Below are positions 27,825 to 30,452 of a stretch of 30,452 bases of DNA, piece after piece (the first letter of the stretch is position 1; every line of letters starts with the position of its first letter). The DNA comes from a virus. Below the pieces are notes generated by a model. The model saw nothing but the letters and a program-made list of their open reading frames with translations. It made no database searches and had not been told where the DNA came from. A program made the position numbers and the translations under genes. The stretch lies in the IMG/VR virus record IMGVR_UViG_3300037070_005413, positions 1 to 30,452 of that record; one strand, 5' to 3'.

Positions 27825-29160
27825 ACCTGGGTTTGCCTTCTACATGGAGATGGGTCTAGGGAAGACCCTTACCGCACTCACCGAATTTCTGGACTTAGTT
27901 GAACAGGGCAAAGCTACCCGGATGGTGGTTATATGTCCAAACAGCTTCAAGACTGGTTGGCTAGATGAAATCGGAAAGCATGGGTTAAAAGTCCACCCAC
28001 ACATTTTCAACTCCGGTTCCGATTATGAAAATGGCCAGTTCTTGAAGTTCAGATACAACAAGCCGCCCGTATTGATCATCAATTACGAAGCGATCCGGAA
28101 GGATCACGTAATGCAGTATATAATATCATTCACCAATAATCGTGATTGTATGTTGGTGGTGGACGAATCCATCCAAATAAAGACGTACAATAGCTTGCAG
28201 ACTAAGGCCGTATTAGCTATGGCCGGTCTATTCAAGTATCGCCGCCTATTATCTGGCAAGCCCGTTACCCAAGGTCCCCACGATCTTTGGGCGCAGATGA
28301 AGACAATAGGCGCTGTGAGTACCAAATACTTCCCATTCAAGACCACGTTCTGCCGGATGGGTGGGTTCCGAGGCAAGAAAGTTGTGGGCGCGCAGAACGA
28401 GGAGTTATTAGCCTCTACCATAGAGAAGTTTATATTTAGGGCGTCCAAGAAAGACTGGACTGATTTGCCCGATAAGATGTACACTTCGCGTCAATACCAG
28501 CTAACACCAAAATTAGAATCCATGTATAGAAGTATGGAGGATGAGTTTGTTCTTTGGCTTAACGAATCTGAAATCGTCGCGGTGGAAGCTTTCATAACGA
28601 AATATATAAAGCTGGCCCAGATACAATCTGGGTTTATAATCAAGGAAGATGGCACCATCCAAGAATTGGTACCCCCCGAGGAGAACCCACGGTTCCTATT
28701 GGTACAAGAATTGGTGGAGGAAGCGCCGGGTAAAGTTATAGTTCCATATATTCATCGATACACGCTCAGCCTGTTACAGCGATCCCTGGCTGATTTCAAC
28801 CCGACATTTATAAGCGGCGGAATGACGCCGGAAGAAATACAGGCGAACAAGGACAAGTTCAACAACGACGAAGACTGCCAAATAATTCTAGTCCAATCCC
28901 GCGCCGGGAAGTACGGACACACTCTTCTCGGAGGCCCGAGCGAAGAAGATAAGTGCAGTACGATGGTATTCGCTGAGAATTCCTACTCTCTAGACGATAG
29001 AAGCCAAATAGAAGACCGAATGCACCGTCATGGACAAACAAAAAGTTGTCTGTATATTGACGTGTGGGGAACACAGCTTGACCATAGGGTTACGATGGCT
29101 TTGCAAGCTAAGGAAAACATCGCGCAAGCGGTGTTCCAGTTTTTCAAGAAGGATCAATAG
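27775..29160 (+). CDS. SNF2-type superfamily 2 helicase (461 aa)
   Basis: ATG 27775 lies inside the end of datZ. Motifs: EMGLGKT Walker A (Lys30, Thr31), VVICPNSFKTGWLDEI (Ia), LVVDESIQIKT (Asp130, Glu131, Ser132, a DES box where DEGH or DEAH is usual) and LLSGKPVTQGPHDLWAQM (III). ILVQSRAGKYGHTL and QIEDRMHRHGQTKSCLYID are motifs V and VI, typical of SNF2 and phage DEAD-like proteins. It probably moves on double-stranded DNA in recombination or replication restart. Its stop overlaps the stop of the converging leftward gene by 7 bases. Confidence 0.92.
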   Translation: MQLLEVQRKALQSSWGKPGFAFYMEMGLGKTLTALTEFLDLVEQGKATRMVVICPNSFKTGWLDEIGKHGLKVHPHIFNSGSDYENGQFLKFRYNKPPVLIINYEAIRKDHVMQYIISFTNNRDCMLVVDESIQIKTYNSLQTKAVLAMAGLFKYRRLLSGKPVTQGPHDLWAQMKTIGAVSTKYFPFKTTFCRMGGFRGKKVVGAQNEELLASTIEKFIFRASKKDWTDLPDKMYTSRQYQLTPKLESMYRSMEDEFVLWLNESEIVAVEAFITKYIKLAQIQSGFIIKEDGTIQELVPPEENPRFLLVQELVEEAPGKVIVPYIHRYTLSLLQRSLADFNPTFISGGMTPEEIQANKDKFNNDEDCQIILVQSRAGKYGHTLLGGPSEEDKCSTMVFAENSYSLDDRSQIEDRMHRHGQTKSCLYIDVWGTQLDHRVTMALQAKENIAQAVFQFFKKDQ

Positions 29161-30245
29161 CCGCGTTCTTCTTCCAACTCTTCCATCAGAGTTCTGCGGA
29201 TGCCGCTGGACAGTTTGTCCTTGCCTGTCTTGCTTAGTATCCCCTCGTATTTCGGATGCTTAAGCAACATGCGGCGTAAGTTTTCAACACCTTCTTTGGT
29301 GCCTTGCTTAGAAGTATAATGAAGGGCACCCGACAAGGCAGGCATTCCAACCATAGTGCCTAATGCCGCCCAAAGATCGCCTGACCCCACTCCCGCGCCC
29401 AATGACGCCCCCATCGTATTCGCCTCAACGAAATCCCCTGCCCTCTTAAATCCCCGAGTAGCCGGATCACCCTTCACAATTTCCCCTAGAGCTTCCTTCC
29501 CTTCCGGCCTAAATCCGCGTGGATTTACCTTGGCGATCGCATCTTGGTATTGTGTCTGTGTGCCGCCTTGACGTGTATTCTCTACGTCCATGACAGCTTT
29601 TTCTACACGTCTAGCCGGGCTTGGATTCTTCCCCGGCAGATTAGCCGGATTAGCTGGAAGTAGCGAATCATCAATGCCCTTCCACCATTTGGCCGCTCGG
29701 TTGCCTAGACCCGCCATCGCGTGCGACGCACCCGATCCCGCCGCGCCGGACAGCAGCCCGATGCCCGCTCCGCCCGGTACGGACTCGCCCGCTGCGAGCG
29801 CCGATATCCCGCCCTCGATGGCACCCTGAGCGCCAGAGCCAACTAAATTCAGCGCGCCGCGAGCTATCTTCCCGCCGCCCAGACGTCCCAATGTTCTAGC
29901 TAAGCTAATTGGGTTCGCTCCGCCAGCCGCCATGTCAATAGGAACAGAATAGGGTCCAAGCCTATCGCGGGCAACAGCTACCTCTTGCTTTCGATCGCCA
30001 CCAAACATGTAATCCAAACCAGCCGGAATTGTTCCGAGCGTATATGAATCTACTCCTGCCTTAGCTATGTCGTCCACGGCCATAAGTGGCTTAGCCCAAA
30101 GCGGAGCCTCCTGTAGTTCGGCACGACCTTTGGCTTTGGCTTCTTTCAACAGCCGATCACTAAGCTTCTTGCCAGCTTCTTCCTGGCTGTCTGCTGTTAC
30201 TTCGTATACCGATCCGTCAGGACGGGTAACTGTATATTCGCCCAT
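29154..30245 (-). CDS. Probable virion or ejection protein (363 aa), Gly/Ala-rich
   Basis: ATG 30245 follows GGAGGATCAAATAGTC. The N-terminus MGEYTVTRPDGSVYEVTADS resembles the short beta domain that opens several injected virion proteins. A Gly/Ala-rich central part (GSGAQGAIEGGISALAAGES, GLLSGAAGSGASHAMAGLG) could span or disturb membranes. The C-terminal segment is helical and charged (LRRMLLKHPKYEGIL). Glycine-rich hydrophobic runs of this type occur in podovirus internal and ejection proteins, so I infer that role. No enzymatic motif is visible. It is the last gene of a leftward operon entering from the right edge. Confidence 0.65.
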   Translation of the reverse strand: MGEYTVTRPDGSVYEVTADSQEEAGKKLSDRLLKEAKAKGRAELQEAPLWAKPLMAVDDIAKAGVDSYTLGTIPAGLDYMFGGDRKQEVAVARDRLGPYSVPIDMAAGGANPISLARTLGRLGGGKIARGALNLVGSGAQGAIEGGISALAAGESVPGGAGIGLLSGAAGSGASHAMAGLGNRAAKWWKGIDDSLLPANPANLPGKNPSPARRVEKAVMDVENTRQGGTQTQYQDAIAKVNPRGFRPEGKEALGEIVKGDPATRGFKRAGDFVEANTMGASLGAGVGSGDLWAALGTMVGMPALSGALHYTSKQGTKEGVENLRRMLLKHPKYEGILSKTGKDKLSSGIRRTLMEELEEERGY

Positions 30246-30247
30246 GA

Positions 30248-30452
30248 CTATTTGATCCTCCGAACATCATCGCCCTTAACTTTGGTGTCCCTGTTCTCAA
30301 GCCTCAGCATTTCTTTACTCATGGCTTCTTGATAAAGCTCAAAAGCCTTTACTTCGTCACCTTTAGCCAAATCCTTAAAATCATTTTCAGCTAACACAGC
30401 CATTGAAGCCCTAATTGCACGCAATCCCTTAAGTATAAGGTGGTCACTCTGT
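30248..30452 (-). CDS. Partial leftward gene (C-terminal 67 residues)
   Basis: The frame is open from the right edge to TAG at 30248-30250, 2 bases upstream of the next gene's ATG. The visible end is polar and helical (SMAVLAENDFKDLAKGDEVK, LYQEAMSKEMLRLENR, ending DDVRRIK). No family is recognised. Tight spacing shows it is co-transcribed with the probable ejection protein. Confidence 0.6.
   Translation of the reverse strand, partial: QSDHLILKGLRAIRASMAVLAENDFKDLAKGDEVKAFELYQEAMSKEMLRLENRDTKVKGDDVRRIK

Overview
The window is part of a tailed double-stranded DNA bacteriophage genome. It carries a head and packaging module (small and large terminase, P22/SU10-type portal, scaffold, SU10-type major capsid protein), a GH24 lysozyme and a full phage replication module. 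No rRNA, tRNA, CRISPR array, integrase or insertion sequence was seen. The host is probably an alphaproteobacterium: perfect sigma-70-like promoters point to a Gram-negative host, and a small exported protein has the LYWHT..RCWD signature I associate with Rhizobiales and their phages. That host call is an inference.

Layout. From a divergent control region (about 9073-9465) the left half is transcribed leftward: two related small proteins, terS, an Acb2/Tad1-like protein, a small membrane protein, terL, portal, a small overlapping gene, scaffold, capsid and a terminator, then a small basic protein, lysozyme and the start of an ART-like gene that leaves the window at base 1. The right part (9466-29160) is mostly rightward: first small GC-rich accessory genes with their own promoters and terminators, then a PrimPol-helicase, a possible single-strand binding protein, a family A DNA polymerase and a nucleotide-metabolism cassette ending with a SNF2-type helicase. 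That helicase converges with leftward virion genes entering from base 30452. If the genome is circular or circularly permuted, the missing arc (tail genes) lies between base 30452 and base 1.

Central system. purZ (25865-26944), mazZ (26957-27259) and datZ (27246-27824) form a cassette downstream of a family A polymerase with exonuclease domain (22770-24560, candidate dpoZ). This is the gene set for replacing adenine with 2-aminoadenine (base Z) in phage DNA: MazZ makes dGMP from dGTP, PurZ joins dGMP to aspartate, host enzymes finish dZTP, DatZ removes dATP, and the polymerase copies with Z. PurZ has the diagnostic Ser in place of the catalytic Asp of PurA. The polymerase has a very atypical O-helix and motif C.

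Other points of interest: a family of 13 promoters with exactly 17-bp spacers that all end GTGN before the -10 box; short stem-loops in many of the leaders; a four-member paralogous protein family with a GR.RMT.R signature spread over separate operons; a 169-bp inverted-repeat element in a gene-free stretch; and tandem 14-bp dyad repeats in the divergent control region.
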